Assembly (NCBI RefSeq): GCF_000347775.1
Contig: NZ_APAT01000026.1
Span: 122,431 to 186,430 of the forward strand
Source of the DNA: Marinobacter santoriniensis NKSG1
GTDB lineage: Bacteria > Pseudomonadota > Gammaproteobacteria > Pseudomonadales > Oleiphilaceae
Reading direction: 5' to 3'
Length of the DNA stretch: 64,000 bases
Part shown: piece by piece, positions 42,673 to 52,003 of the stretch
How the letters are laid out: every line of letters begins with the position of its first letter
How positions within the stretch are numbered: the first letter of the stretch is position 1
The notes under the pieces: model-generated
What the model saw: only the letters and a program-made list of their open reading frames with translations
Databases searched by the model: none
Told to the model about the DNA's origin: nothing
Translations under genes and position numbers: made by a program

Positions 42673-43027
42673 TCTGCCACTGCCCATCCTGCTCGCGGAT
42701 ATCCAGCGCCGTCAGGGCATCTCCCTGGCAGGGCCCGGCGATGCATTCGCCGGAATCCGGTTTGAACAGGGCCCCGTGGGTGGAGCACTGGATGAAAAGA
42801 CCATCGCTGTCACGGAATCGTCCGGGCATCCAGTTCAGCTCGATGCCAAGGTGTGGGCACTGGTTCAGGTAGGCCTTTGCATGGCCCTGTTCCAGGAACA
42901 GAAAGCCCGTCAGGGGCATCCCCTCGGGTTCCCGCGCCTTGACGGATAGCCGGAATTCGACGAACTTGCCGGGTTCCAGCTCATCAAGGGCGCACACGGT
43001 CTGCCACGGGTTTGGCTGTTCTGGCAT
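42656..43027 (-). CDS. Rieske [2Fe-2S] domain protein
   Basis: 123 residues with the two ligand motifs of a Rieske cluster, CPHLGIEL (C-x-H) and [10 protein letters not shown] (C-x2-H), spaced about 20 residues apart. The rest is a short ferredoxin-like domain without a dioxygenase catalytic part, so it is an electron carrier or a small nitrite-reductase-like accessory protein. It is 15 bases downstream of the aminoglycoside phosphotransferase/ATPase gene on the same strand, and its stop overlaps sfsA's stop region. A specific partner is not visible. Confidence 0.85.
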   Translation of the reverse strand: MPEQPNPWQTVCALDELEPGKFVEFRLSVKAREPEGMPLTGFLFLEQGHAKAYLNQCPHLGIELNWMPGRFRDSDGLFIQCSTHGALFKPDSGECIAGPCQGDALTALDIREQDGQWQIRLPD

Positions 43028-43042
43028 CAGTGACTCCGCCGA

Positions 43043-44623
43043 TCATCCCGGGACGTTGGGCGAGAAATGCTGACGGATCCGGTCGGCGACCGCCTCGGCA
43101 ACGTGTTCCTCGTCTGTGCGAAGATGAATCGTGTGTGCCTTCTCCTCGGCCAGGAGTGGCTCGAACCAGCTTTGCTGGGCATCCAGCAGGGCCTCTGTCG
43201 CCTCCGAAGCGTCGCCCCTCCGGTCCCGGATCCACTGCCGCCTCAGTGCTTCGGGGGCCTCGCAATGAATCAGGATGAACGGCACGCCCTGCGCTTCCGC
43301 CACCTGTGCGAAAAGATCCCGCTCTTCGTGTTTGAGACAGGCAGCGTCCACGATGACAGAAATGCCGGCGCCCAGGAGTTCGCCAGCCAGGTCGGCAAGG
43401 TGCTGGTAGGTCTTGGTGGACGCTTCCGGTGTGTAAAGCCCTTCACCGGTACCGGATTTGCTGTCGTCCAGCGGCGAGAGCCCATGCAGGCGCTTGCGCT
43501 CGACGTCCGAGCGCAGCCGGATCAGCCCCAGCTCCGCCGCCATGGCGGCACTGACGCAGCTTTTCCCGCTGGCGGAGAGTCCGGTAGTGGCCAGAAGGTA
43601 GTGGTTGGGAATGTCGCTGTAATCCTCCGCCAGCTGTGCATAGGCCCGGTAGCGGTCGAGGAGGTCCGCTTTTTCGCTCTCGGACAGGTCGGGATTGCCC
43701 ATGGTAAACAGGGCAATCTTGGCCCGCACCATTGCCCGATAGGCCTTGTACAAAGGCAGCAGAGGCAGGGCCTCGAAGTCACCGCGATACTCCAGATAGC
43801 TGTTCAGGACGTGGTTGGCCAGCCCGTATTCGCCCCGGGACTCCAGGTCCATCAGCAGGAAGGCGAGATCGTTGATAACGTCGATCCAGCGGAAGGGTTC
43901 ATTGAATTCGATGCAGTCGAAAACGGTAACCTCGCCCTCGAACACGGTAATGTTCGCGAGGTGCAGATCGCCGTGGCATTCACGAACGAAGCCATTGGCG
44001 CGACGCTCCGCGATCAGGTTACGGTGTCGCTCAAAGGTCGATTGGGTCCAGGCTTCCAGGTTGTCCAGTTGGGCCTGTAGGGTCTTGTCGTCAATCAGTG
44101 GGCGGATCTGGTCAAAGTTTTCCTGCATCGCAGCGTAGACCGCTTCCGGCGTTCCCAGAGGCTTGTCGTCGGGAATGGCAGGCAACTGCTCATGGAACTC
44201 GGCGGTCTGCCTTGCCACGCTGGCCAGCAGTTCCGGTGTCAGTTCTCCACGCTCCTGCAGTCGGTCGAACAGTTGGCTCTGATCGAACTGGCGCATCCGG
44301 ATGGCGTATTCAAAGGGTTCGCCGCTGCCGCCGATTTCCGGTTGCTCCGGGGAGCCGGTAATGGGCAGGACCTCCAGGTAGAGCTTGCTGGCCAGCCGGC
44401 GGTTCAGGCGGACTTCTTCCTCGCAGAAATGTTTCCGGCGCTCGAGCGTGGAAAAATCGAGGAAGCCGAAATCCATCGGCTTCTTGATCTTGTAGGCGTA
44501 GTCGCCAGTGAGGATCACCTGGGAAATGTGGGTTTCAATCAGCTGGAATGACCGGACCGGGTGGTCATAGAGCGCCGGATTCTGAAGCGCCTGGATCAGC
44601 GTATTACCCGAAGTTGCTCCCAC
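43043..44623 (-). CDS. Fused phosphotransferase-like/P-loop kinase protein
   Basis: 526 residues. N-terminal aminoglycoside phosphotransferase-like domain (HISQVILTGDYAYKIKKP, the conserved RECHGDLHLANITVF with catalytic HGDLH, VFDCIEFNEPFRWIDVIND) and C-terminal P-loop kinase domain with Walker A TGLSASGKSCVSAAMA and zeta-toxin-like features (VDAACLKHEERDLF). The same fusion is known as an uncharacterised bifunctional protein in many proteobacteria. It starts with GTG 44623, with AGGAG 6 bases upstream. Function unknown; it precedes the Rieske gene. Confidence 0.85.
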   Translation of the reverse strand: MGATSGNTLIQALQNPALYDHPVRSFQLIETHISQVILTGDYAYKIKKPMDFGFLDFSTLERRKHFCEEEVRLNRRLASKLYLEVLPITGSPEQPEIGGSGEPFEYAIRMRQFDQSQLFDRLQERGELTPELLASVARQTAEFHEQLPAIPDDKPLGTPEAVYAAMQENFDQIRPLIDDKTLQAQLDNLEAWTQSTFERHRNLIAERRANGFVRECHGDLHLANITVFEGEVTVFDCIEFNEPFRWIDVINDLAFLLMDLESRGEYGLANHVLNSYLEYRGDFEALPLLPLYKAYRAMVRAKIALFTMGNPDLSESEKADLLDRYRAYAQLAEDYSDIPNHYLLATTGLSASGKSCVSAAMAAELGLIRLRSDVERKRLHGLSPLDDSKSGTGEGLYTPEASTKTYQHLADLAGELLGAGISVIVDAACLKHEERDLFAQVAEAQGVPFILIHCEAPEALRRQWIRDRRGDASEATEALLDAQQSWFEPLLAEEKAHTIHLRTDEEHVAEAVADRIRQHFSPNVPG

Positions 44624-44744
44624 ACTATTCTCCTCGATTTCCCTGAAGCTGTTGATTTTTGTTGGCCTATCATAACGGGCAGATTACAGAAATAACACAC
44701 GGCAGGTCTGCCTACCGGGCAAGTGGGTTCGTTATAATCCAGCC

Positions 44745-47063
44745 ATGCCAAAATCAAAGACTTCCCGAAAATCTCCCCGTAAGCCGACAAACACTAACCG
44801 GACATCCGGCTTCTGGCGTCTGTTCCTGCGTCTCTCGCTCATTGGCCTTGCGCTTTTGATCGGGTGGATGGTGTATCTGGATGCGGTTGTCACCTCGCGT
44901 TTCGAAGGACGTCGTTTCGAGGTGCCTTCCCGGGTCTATGCCCGTCCGCTGGAGTTGTACGAGGGCGCCAGTGTGGGCGCCGGGGCGCTTCAGCAGGAAC
45001 TGTCACTCTCCGGGTTCCGCAAGGGCGATGGTGTCGCGCCTGGCAGTTACCGTCGCAGCGGATCCCGGTTTGTGATCAGCACCCGGGGGTTCCGCTTCCC
45101 GGACGGTGAAGAGCCGAGGCGCCGTGTGGCACTGACAATCCGTGATGATCAGGTGGACGATTTCCGCATTGTCAGCGGCGAATCGTCGCCCATTATCCGT
45201 CTCGAGCCGGCGCAGATTGGCGGCATCTATCCCACCCACAGGGAAGATCGAATCCTTGTCCAGCTCCAGAATGTTCCCAAGCTGCTGCCGGCGACCCTGA
45301 TGGCAGTTGAGGACCGGAATTTCTACCATCATTTCGGCATCGCCCCGCTGTCGATTGCCCGGGCCATGCTGGCGAACCTTCGGGCGGGCGAGATTGTCCA
45401 GGGAGGCAGTACCCTGACCCAGCAACTGGTGAAAAACCTGTTTCTCACCCGTGATCAGACGCTGCTGCGCAAGGCGAACGAAGCGCTGATGTCGATTTTG
45501 CTGGAATGGCATTACGACAAGGACGACATCCTTGAAACCTACCTCAATGAGGTTTATCTCGGTCAGGCCGGAACCCGAAGCATCAATGGCTTCGGACTGG
45601 CCAGCCAGTTTTATTTTGGTGAGTCGCTCAAAAACCTGAAGCCCCATCAGATTGCCTTGCTGGTCGGTATGGTGAAAGGGCCGAGTTATTACAACCCCAG
45701 GCGCAATCCGGACCGGGCGCTCAAGCGCCGCAACCTGGTGCTTTCGGAGATGGAAAAGACGGGCCTGCTGAGCGCATCGGAGGCAGCACATGCCCGCGGC
45801 CTCCCATTGGGAGTCAGCGAGAAACCGTCCTACTCGGAAAATCGCTACCCCGCCTATATCGATCTGGTGCGACGCCATCTGGCCCGGGACTATCGGGAAG
45901 AGGACCTGAGCTCGGCCGGCTTGCGGATTTTCACCACACTCAACCCCGCTATCCAGGCTGCGGCCGAGCACTCGGTCCGGGAAACATTGCCCCGCCTCGG
46001 GCATGGTGATGTGCGTGGCAAGCTTGAGTCGGCGCTGGTAGTGACAGCCAAGGATACCGGTGAAGTACTGGCCCTGGTGGGCGGCAAGAAACCCGAATTC
46101 GCCGGTTTCAACCGGGCCCTGGACGCCCGTCGGCCAATCGGCTCGCTGATCAAGCCGTTTATCTATTTGTCGGCATTGTCGCAGCCCGATCGCTATACCC
46201 TGATCTCTCCGGTCAAGGACCAGTCGTTTGTCCTCGAGTTCGACGACGGTCGCCGGTGGGAGCCGAAAGACTACGACCGCAAGGAGCGGGGGGAGGTTCC
46301 CCTGCACCAGGCGCTGGCCCATTCCTACAATTTACCGGCGGTTCGGGTTGGGCTCGATGTAGGTGTGGATGTCGTGGCTCAGACGCTTCAGGATTTCGGG
46401 GTGACATCGTCCATATCCCGGTATCCCGCGATGTTGCTGGGCTCGGTGTCCATGACACCGGTGACGGTTGCCCAGATGTACCAGGGGCTGGCGACATCCG
46501 GTTTCAATACGCCGTTACGCACGATTCGGGAAGTAACGGATGCGCATGGCAAAGCGCTGTCCCGCTATCCACTGGAGGTGGACCAGGTGGCGGACCCGTC
46601 GGCGGTGCATCTGGTCCAGTACGCCATGCAGGAGGTCATGCAGGAGGGCACCGGCCAATCCGCGTATTACACCGTCCCGAAATCCCTGTCCCTGGCCGGA
46701 AAGACGGGTACCACAGACGATGGCCGGGATTCCTGGTTTGCCGGGTTCAGCGGTGATTATCTCGCGGTGGCGTGGGTTGGCCGGGATGATAACGGTCCGA
46801 CCTCGCTGACCGGTGCCAGCGGTGCCTTGCCGGTGTGGTCGCGTTTTATGGCAAAGGTACCTCAGCATGGTTTTGCGCCGGTTGTTCCGGACGGAGTGGG
46901 GTATCATTGGGTGAACGATCAGCGACAGGCGCTGACCGATGAGTATTGTGAAAATGCACGCTACGTTCCGTTTATAACCGGCAGCGAACCGGACCGTGAG
47001 GTATCCTGTTCGGGGGCGCTGCAAAAGCGGATACAGGGCTGGTTTAAAGGATTGTTCGAATGA
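44745..47063 (+). CDS. mrcB: Penicillin-binding protein 1B
   Basis: 772-residue bifunctional peptidoglycan synthase. Basic cytoplasmic tail and one membrane segment (about residues 26-46), UB2H-like region, glycosyltransferase motifs AVEDRNFYHHFG and GGSTLTQQLVKNLFL, then the transpeptidase with active-site Ser in GSLIKP, SxN motif HSYNLP and KTG motif LAGKTGTTDDG. It is divergent from the phosphotransferase-like gene (122 bases) and overlaps the next gene by 4 bases. The start has only a weak ribosome site. Confidence 0.96.
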   Translation: MPKSKTSRKSPRKPTNTNRTSGFWRLFLRLSLIGLALLIGWMVYLDAVVTSRFEGRRFEVPSRVYARPLELYEGASVGAGALQQELSLSGFRKGDGVAPGSYRRSGSRFVISTRGFRFPDGEEPRRRVALTIRDDQVDDFRIVSGESSPIIRLEPAQIGGIYPTHREDRILVQLQNVPKLLPATLMAVEDRNFYHHFGIAPLSIARAMLANLRAGEIVQGGSTLTQQLVKNLFLTRDQTLLRKANEALMSILLEWHYDKDDILETYLNEVYLGQAGTRSINGFGLASQFYFGESLKNLKPHQIALLVGMVKGPSYYNPRRNPDRALKRRNLVLSEMEKTGLLSASEAAHARGLPLGVSEKPSYSENRYPAYIDLVRRHLARDYREEDLSSAGLRIFTTLNPAIQAAAEHSVRETLPRLGHGDVRGKLESALVVTAKDTGEVLALVGGKKPEFAGFNRALDARRPIGSLIKPFIYLSALSQPDRYTLISPVKDQSFVLEFDDGRRWEPKDYDRKERGEVPLHQALAHSYNLPAVRVGLDVGVDVVAQTLQDFGVTSSISRYPAMLLGSVSMTPVTVAQMYQGLATSGFNTPLRTIREVTDAHGKALSRYPLEVDQVADPSAVHLVQYAMQEVMQEGTGQSAYYTVPKSLSLAGKTGTTDDGRDSWFAGFSGDYLAVAWVGRDDNGPTSLTGASGALPVWSRFMAKVPQHGFAPVVPDGVGYHWVNDQRQALTDEYCENARYVPFITGSEPDREVSCSGALQKRIQGWFKGLFE

Positions 47064-47635
47064 GGTTTTCTGTTTTGGGCCGCACCAGTGTTCTGAGTGC
47101 GGTCCTGGTATTTGCCGGCTGCGCCAGCGGTCCGGGTTCAATATACGTTCCCGTCGGGGGGCAACCGACTCAGGCGCCGGAGCCGCCAAAGGCAAGCACG
47201 GATGACGCTCCGGAATCGCGGGTCTGGCGCAAGAGTGAGCAGCCGGCCGAGCCGGCTCAGCCCGAGACGGGGCGCGACTCCTCGGCGCCGAGTTACAGTG
47301 CCTCCGGGGATACCCTTTCTCCCGCCGCGCTGAGTCTCGTCCGCGAGGCTGACAATCTGCTGGCCTCCGGCGACACCCGGGGAGCCATTGCCCGTCTCGA
47401 AAGGGCACAGAGGATTGCGCCCCGTTCGGCCGAAGTGTATTTCAAGCTGTCGGAAGCCTACGTCGCTGCAGATCAGTTGGGAAGCGCAGAACAGTTTACC
47501 CTCAAGGGATTGTCGCTGGCGGGGGATAACGCGAGATTACAGAGAGCCGGCTGGTTGCTGCTGGCGGATATCCGGCGTGCCCGCGGAAATGTCGCCGGCG
47601 CGGATCAGGCGGAAGCTCGAGCCTCAGCATTGTAA
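47060..47635 (+). CDS. TPR lipoprotein
   Basis: 191 residues. Signal with lipobox FAGC (MRFSVLGRTSVLSAVLVFAG then C) and a low-complexity Pro/Glu/Ser region followed by about two tetratricopeptide repeats (LVREADNLLASGDTRGAIARL, EVYFKLSEAYVAADQLGSAE). The ATG overlaps mrcB by 4 bases, so it is coupled to PBP1b and may help peptidoglycan assembly in the periplasm, an inference from context. No catalytic motif. Confidence 0.82.
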   Translation: MRFSVLGRTSVLSAVLVFAGCASGPGSIYVPVGGQPTQAPEPPKASTDDAPESRVWRKSEQPAEPAQPETGRDSSAPSYSASGDTLSPAALSLVREADNLLASGDTRGAIARLERAQRIAPRSAEVYFKLSEAYVAADQLGSAEQFTLKGLSLAGDNARLQRAGWLLLADIRRARGNVAGADQAEARASAL

Positions 47636-47644
47636 TCGGGAAAG

Positions 47645-47671
47645 AAAAAGCCCCTGCGCAAGGGCAGGGGC
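47645..47671 (-). terminator. Intrinsic terminator after the DUF4382 gene
   Basis: Stem GCCCCTGC (47650-47657) with GCAGGGGC (47664-47671). The upstream run AAAAA (47645-47649) gives U5 on the minus strand, so it stops minus-strand transcripts 25 bases after the DUF4382 stop. It also lies just after the TPR gene. Confidence 0.8.
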
Positions 47672-47695
47672 AATCAGGGGGTCTTCACTTTTTTA

Positions 47696-48634
47696 TCAGG
47701 GGGTCAGTGGAATGCTGTCCGCCTGCGTTTCCTCACCGGCCACCACGGACACAGTCTGGGTGCCCTCGAACTCTACGGTGTCATCGGTGGTTTCGTTGTC
47801 GTCCAGCTGACAGGTGTAGCTCAGGGTATAGTCACCCTCGGTCAGGTAGGCGGCGGTGTAGCTATACATACCGTCGTTGTTATCGTCCTTGACAGGAATC
47901 GTCATCAGGGGGCCGTCTTCTGTGTTGACGTTCACATCGGTCGGAGTGACGCCCGCACCCTGATAGACGTAAATCGAGCCGTAATAGCCGTCTGAGCAGT
48001 TGGCAAGATCCGCATCTGCCGAGCGGGTGGAGTTTATCGTCGGGTAATCCACTTCACCGGTAATCGATCCGGTCTCCAGCGTATTTGTCAGCCGGAGCGA
48101 CGGCTTCAACAGGTAATCCGCCAGGGATTTGCCTTGGGGATTCACGATGGACTTCGCCACGTTGAAGTCGATGGTGAAATCCGTGGACGTATCGGCCGCG
48201 ACCACGAAATTACCCTTGAGCTTTAGGCCGCTCTGCTCGCCTGAGGGAACCGCAAGGGTTTTCTCCACATCCGGCTGTGAACTCTCGATTACGTAGGAGT
48301 CGGCGGTATCCACCATCAGGCGGAGTTCGGTGTAATCACCGGCCGGTACTTCCTCATCCGTAATGAGCGGTTCGTGCATGCCGCCCTGAAGGTCCAGAAG
48401 GTTCCAGGTTTTGGGTTGGTCAAAGGTGAACTCGATCCAGTCTCCGTCCTCATGCTTCAGGCGAATCCCGGTGAAGGCGACCGTAACATCGGTAAACTCC
48501 ATGGCCGGTGCATCGGTCATGTTGAACGAGACGGTGCCGGTGGAACCTGTGGCACTGCCGTCACCTCCGCCGCCACACGCGGCTACACCTGCGGCCAGCG
48601 CTGACACTGCAAACATTTGCATGGAACGCTTCAT
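47696..48634 (-). CDS. DUF4382 domain lipoprotein
   Basis: 312 residues. Lipobox VAAC (MKRSMQMFAVSALAAGVAAC) and a following glycine-rich linker. DUF4382 region begins TGTVSFNMTDAPAMEFTDVTVA and contains LLDLQGG and LKGNFVVAADTSTDFTIDF-type beta strands, suggesting a surface or periplasmic beta-rich protein. ATG 48634 has GGAGG about 5 bases upstream; the frame extends to 48667 without support. It is divergent from the ECF sigma factor gene, with about 180 bases between starts, so it may be one of its targets; this is an inference. Confidence 0.82.
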   Translation of the reverse strand: MKRSMQMFAVSALAAGVAACGGGGDGSATGSTGTVSFNMTDAPAMEFTDVTVAFTGIRLKHEDGDWIEFTFDQPKTWNLLDLQGGMHEPLITDEEVPAGDYTELRLMVDTADSYVIESSQPDVEKTLAVPSGEQSGLKLKGNFVVAADTSTDFTIDFNVAKSIVNPQGKSLADYLLKPSLRLTNTLETGSITGEVDYPTINSTRSADADLANCSDGYYGSIYVYQGAGVTPTDVNVNTEDGPLMTIPVKDDNNDGMYSYTAAYLTEGDYTLSYTCQLDDNETTDDTVEFEGTQTVSVVAGEETQADSIPLTP

Positions 48635-48815
48635 ACAACCTCCGTGATGTTTTGGTGGGTATGTCACTCACTTCACGATGCAGGCGTACGCAGAGTTCCT
48701 TCTGTCTTGATTAACCTTTTCTCATGAAAACGATGGGGTCACGCTGAGGATGGTCGTCAGAGGCGATGCAACTTGATGCGCTACTGGTATAGACTTGCCG
48801 GTCAACCAGCGAACC

Positions 48816-49421
48816 ATGCGAGTAGTGACGAGTTTGTCGATTCTTCCCTTTAAAACCAGCAAAAAGCGACGATTTGAAGCGCTTATCCAGCCGCATCTGA
48901 ATGGTCTGTATCGATTCGCCTACCGTCTGTCCGGCCAGCAGCAGGATGCAGAAGATCTCGTTCAGGATGTGGTCTGTAAACTCTATCCGAAACTTGAGGA
49001 GTTGGAGTCGGTCGAGCAACTCAGGCCGTGGTTGAACCGGGTGCTCTATCGCCATTTTATCGATCAGGTACGCCGGAAAGGCCGTCAGGGCGATCGGCCT
49101 CTGAGCGAATTGGTCGAATCTGACAGCCAGGCGGACTGGCTCGACAGTCTGGAAGCGGAGGAGGCCGGTCCCTCCCTGTTACTGGAGCAGTCTCGCCTGG
49201 GACCGTTGCTCGACGCAGCAATGGCGAGCCTCGATCCGGATCAGAGAACGTTGATTCTCCTCCACGATGTGGACGGTTGGCGACAGGAGGACATTGCGGA
49301 AATCCTGGATATACCGCTGGGGACGGTAAAATCCCGGCTGCACCGGATCCGGGCGTCGTTGAGGAAAAAACTTCAGCGCCAGCTGGAACCGGAATCCGCC
49401 CCGCGTCGTGTGGAGGAGTGA
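48816..49421 (+). CDS. ECF-family RNA polymerase sigma factor
   Basis: About 201 residues. Sigma-70 region 2 (LYRFAYRLSGQQQDAEDLVQ, VVCKLYPKLEELE) and region 4 HTH (LHDVDGWRQEDIAEILDIPLG, KSRLHRIRASLRKKL). The start is uncertain: ATG 48816, GTG 48825 or TTG 48834, none with a clear ribosome site. It is followed after 4 bases by a zinc anti-sigma factor, then a secreted protein and a TPR/barrel protein, which look like one operon. Its trigger is unknown. Confidence 0.85.
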   Translation: MRVVTSLSILPFKTSKKRRFEALIQPHLNGLYRFAYRLSGQQQDAEDLVQDVVCKLYPKLEELESVEQLRPWLNRVLYRHFIDQVRRKGRQGDRPLSELVESDSQADWLDSLEAEEAGPSLLLEQSRLGPLLDAAMASLDPDQRTLILLHDVDGWRQEDIAEILDIPLGTVKSRLHRIRASLRKKLQRQLEPESAPRRVEE

Positions 49422-49425
49422 GGTG

Positions 49426-50109
49426 ATGAATATGTCCTGTCGGGAAACACGCGAAAGCCTTGCGGCTTATCTGGATAACGAACTGTCCGATCATTTGGCC
49501 AGGCGGGTGTCCGAGCACCTGAGTGGTTGCTCTGCGTGCAGTAATGCACTTGAGGAGGAACGCTGCCTGCGTGCCGGGCTGGTGGAAGGGTATTCCGTGC
49601 CTGCTCCATCTGCCGATTTTGAATCCCGTGTGTTACGTGCCGCGACCCGGGGGGCACCGGATCAGGGGCGCTGGAGTCACCGTGTGCTCGGCGGCGCCGT
49701 TGCCGCTGCGCTTGCGCTCGGCGTTTCTATGGGTGTGTTTTTGAACGGGGATCGCCAGGCAGGCTCCGACACCTCACCGGTCCTGGCCGACGCATCCCCG
49801 GAGCCGGCCGCGTTCCAACCGGTTGAGAAGACCGTTCGGCTTGCGTTCAGTTCGGGACAGGCACTGGATGATGTGACCCTGACTCTGGAATTGCCTCCGA
49901 ACGTGGAGATTGCATCCTGGCCCGGGCGCCATGAACTGAGCTGGAAGGTCAGTCTTGATGCTGGCGAGAATGTGTTGGCACTGCCTCTCAAGGTGCTGTT
50001 TCCGGGAGCAGGTCAGCTGGTGGCGCATTTGAATACGGGCAAGCAGCAGAAGAGTTTCAAGGTCGATATTCCGACGGTAGAGAAAGGTAACGAGGTTCCT
50101 GCATCATGA
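49426..50109 (+). CDS. Zinc-finger anti-sigma factor
   Basis: 227 residues. The N-terminal ZAS motif is H31-x3-C35-x2-C38 (EHLSGCSAC), and one membrane segment follows (LGGAVAAALALGVSMGVFL, about residues 88-106). The periplasmic C-terminal part, predicted beta-rich (DVTLTLELPPNVEIASW), might sense envelope damage. It would hold the upstream ECF sigma inactive. GGAGGAGTGAGG precedes ATG 49426 (ATG 49432 is in frame). The 3' end overlaps the next start by 4 bases. Confidence 0.85.
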   Translation: MNMSCRETRESLAAYLDNELSDHLARRVSEHLSGCSACSNALEEERCLRAGLVEGYSVPAPSADFESRVLRAATRGAPDQGRWSHRVLGGAVAAALALGVSMGVFLNGDRQAGSDTSPVLADASPEPAAFQPVEKTVRLAFSSGQALDDVTLTLELPPNVEIASWPGRHELSWKVSLDAGENVLALPLKVLFPGAGQLVAHLNTGKQQKSFKVDIPTVEKGNEVPAS

Positions 50110-50519
50110 AATGGTATCTGACGGCTGCAATGATGGGCCTGTTGGTAACGGGCCAGGCCTACGCGGGCGACGATCTGGACGTCACCATGCGCATGGTTCT
50201 CGACGACCAGGACCTGACGAAGTCGGTGGTGCGTGAGATTCAGCTCCCGGAGCCGCCGGCCGCTGAGCGCGCGGCACCGGAAGCGAGGGATAAAGCCGGG
50301 GCGGGGCTGGAATCGGCCGAGGACGCCAGGGAACAGGGACGGGCGTTTGGTCAGGAGATGGCGGACCAGGCCCGTGAGTCTGCAAATGTAAACAGGGACG
50401 TACCGGACAAGCCTGACGTGCCGGCAGCGAAGCCCGAGCGGCCGGAACGTCCCGAGCTGCCCGCAGCTGTGGATGAGATTCGCGACAAGCTGCCGGAGGT
50501 TGCCAAGCCGGGCAACTGA
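50106..50519 (+). CDS. Secreted Pro/Ala/Glu-rich protein, unknown function
   Basis: 137 residues; not recognised. A clear signal peptide (MKWYLTAAMMGLLVTGQAYA, cleaved before GDD), then a segment with VTMRMVLDDQDLTK, then a low-complexity region rich in Pro, Glu, Asp and Ala, including PERPERPELP. The ATG overlaps the anti-sigma stop by 4 bases, so it is translationally coupled to it. It might be a periplasmic partner of the anti-sigma factor, an inference. Confidence 0.75.
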   Translation: MKWYLTAAMMGLLVTGQAYAGDDLDVTMRMVLDDQDLTKSVVREIQLPEPPAAERAAPEARDKAGAGLESAEDAREQGRAFGQEMADQARESANVNRDVPDKPDVPAAKPERPERPELPAAVDEIRDKLPEVAKPGN

Positions 50520-50653
50520 TCGGGCGTAATGTAAACGGTCGGGCGTTTATTCCTCCCGTCTGCTGTTATACTCTGCTTCATCGTCAAGGGTAGGTGCCGG
50601 TCTGGCGATCGGTACTGCCACTTCCCGTCCCGGATGATGAACGGAGCATCCTT

Positions 50654-51991
50654 TTGTCGGCCGTCCGCCTGTTCCAGTCGCTGTTCTTTGGTTGCCTGAT
50701 GTTAGCTCTTTCCACCGCGCTCCATGCCCAAATGGTGGCATCGGAGGATTCAGCGACCGATCTGCTTCGTCAGGGCGTTCTGCTTTTCAATCAGGGCCGG
50801 CTTGCCGAAGCACGGGATGTCCTTGAGCAGGCCCGGGCGGCGGGTCTGGATTCGAACACGCTTCACTATAACCTCGGTGTACTCTATTACCGGCTTTCCG
50901 ATTACGAGGCCGCCGAGCGCTCCTTCAAAAAGCTGTTGTCTTCCCACGACAGTGCCCTGGCACGTTATAACCTCGGTCTTGTGGCTCTGGCTCGTGATCA
51001 AAGATCCCTGGCCCGGTCCTATTTCCAGGCGGTAGCGCGCGAATCGGACTCCGACAAACTCAGGCGCATGGCGCGGATCAAGCTTTCGGAGCTGGGCGGA
51101 CTGACTTCGGAGGATGCCGGTTCCCCGTATCAGTCTTACCTGTCGGTATCAGGTGGGTATGACAGCAACATCGCTGGATTGCCGGAGGCGGCACTGTCCC
51201 GGGATGGCGGGGCGTTTCTGGAAGCGGTAGCTGCCTCGGGTGCCCGACTGGCCGAAGGTCCGTCCGGAGTCTGGAACCTGCAGGGCGTTTATCTGGGCCG
51301 GCAATTTCCCTCTCACTCCGAATACGATACCGATTTCCTGCAGGGCCGGCTCTCCTGGTCCGCCCCCTGGGCGGAGCGGACGCTGCATGGCAGCCTCCTG
51401 GTCAGCCAGTCCTGGTTCGGGCAGGATCCCTTTGAAACCCGATATGGTGTGGAGGGAAGTCTGGTCGATCAGGGATGTTTCGGTGGTGTGATCGATGACT
51501 GCGAGGCCGGAGTTGCGGTAGCGAGAGTCCTGGCGGGTGATCAGTTCGAGGCCTACGATGGCCATTGGTACCGGTTGCGCGTTGAGGCTGAAAGGCGCAT
51601 TGAGAACTGGACGCTGGAAGGCAAGTATCAGTGGGAAGTGAATGACCGGAACGACCTGACGGTCGGTTCCCAGTTCGTGAGCGTGTCTCCGCGCCACCAC
51701 TCCCTTGATGCGGTGTTGAAGTATCGGGTTCGGAGTGATCTTTCCCTGGGCGCGCAGAGTGGTTTCCGGTTCAGTCGTTACGAAGATCCCCACCGGTTGC
51801 TGCAAGACGGCGTCCTCGTGGAAGACCGTCGTATAGACCGGAGATGGGATATGGGTGGTTTTGTTGAAAAAGCACTGGACCGCCGGTGGCGCGTCCGGGG
51901 CGAGTGGCAATATCGCGATACGGCCAGCAGTATCGAGCGTTACACCTACCAGCGCCACACGGTGATGGTGACGCTGGAAGGGAGCTTCTGA
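50654..51991 (+). CDS. Periplasmic TPR / outer-membrane beta-barrel protein
   Basis: 445 residues, unknown function. Signal peptide (SAVRLFQSLFFGCLMLALS, cleaved after LHAQ), about three N-terminal TPR units (LHYNLGVLYYRLSDYEAAE, ALARYNLGLVALARDQ), and a C-terminal beta-barrel of at least 14 strands ending with terminal Phe (VMVTLEGSF). TTG 50654 is chosen because GGAG lies 7 bases upstream and it starts directly with the signal peptide; GTG 50594 is longer and less natural. It follows the secreted protein after 134 bases. The TPR-plus-barrel plan is seen in Slam/DUF560-like proteins; no firm match. Confidence 0.8.
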   Translation: MSAVRLFQSLFFGCLMLALSTALHAQMVASEDSATDLLRQGVLLFNQGRLAEARDVLEQARAAGLDSNTLHYNLGVLYYRLSDYEAAERSFKKLLSSHDSALARYNLGLVALARDQRSLARSYFQAVARESDSDKLRRMARIKLSELGGLTSEDAGSPYQSYLSVSGGYDSNIAGLPEAALSRDGGAFLEAVAASGARLAEGPSGVWNLQGVYLGRQFPSHSEYDTDFLQGRLSWSAPWAERTLHGSLLVSQSWFGQDPFETRYGVEGSLVDQGCFGGVIDDCEAGVAVARVLAGDQFEAYDGHWYRLRVEAERRIENWTLEGKYQWEVNDRNDLTVGSQFVSVSPRHHSLDAVLKYRVRSDLSLGAQSGFRFSRYEDPHRLLQDGVLVEDRRIDRRWDMGGFVEKALDRRWRVRGEWQYRDTASSIERYTYQRHTVMVTLEGSF

Positions 51992-52003
51992 CCGCTGTGA
52001 TGG

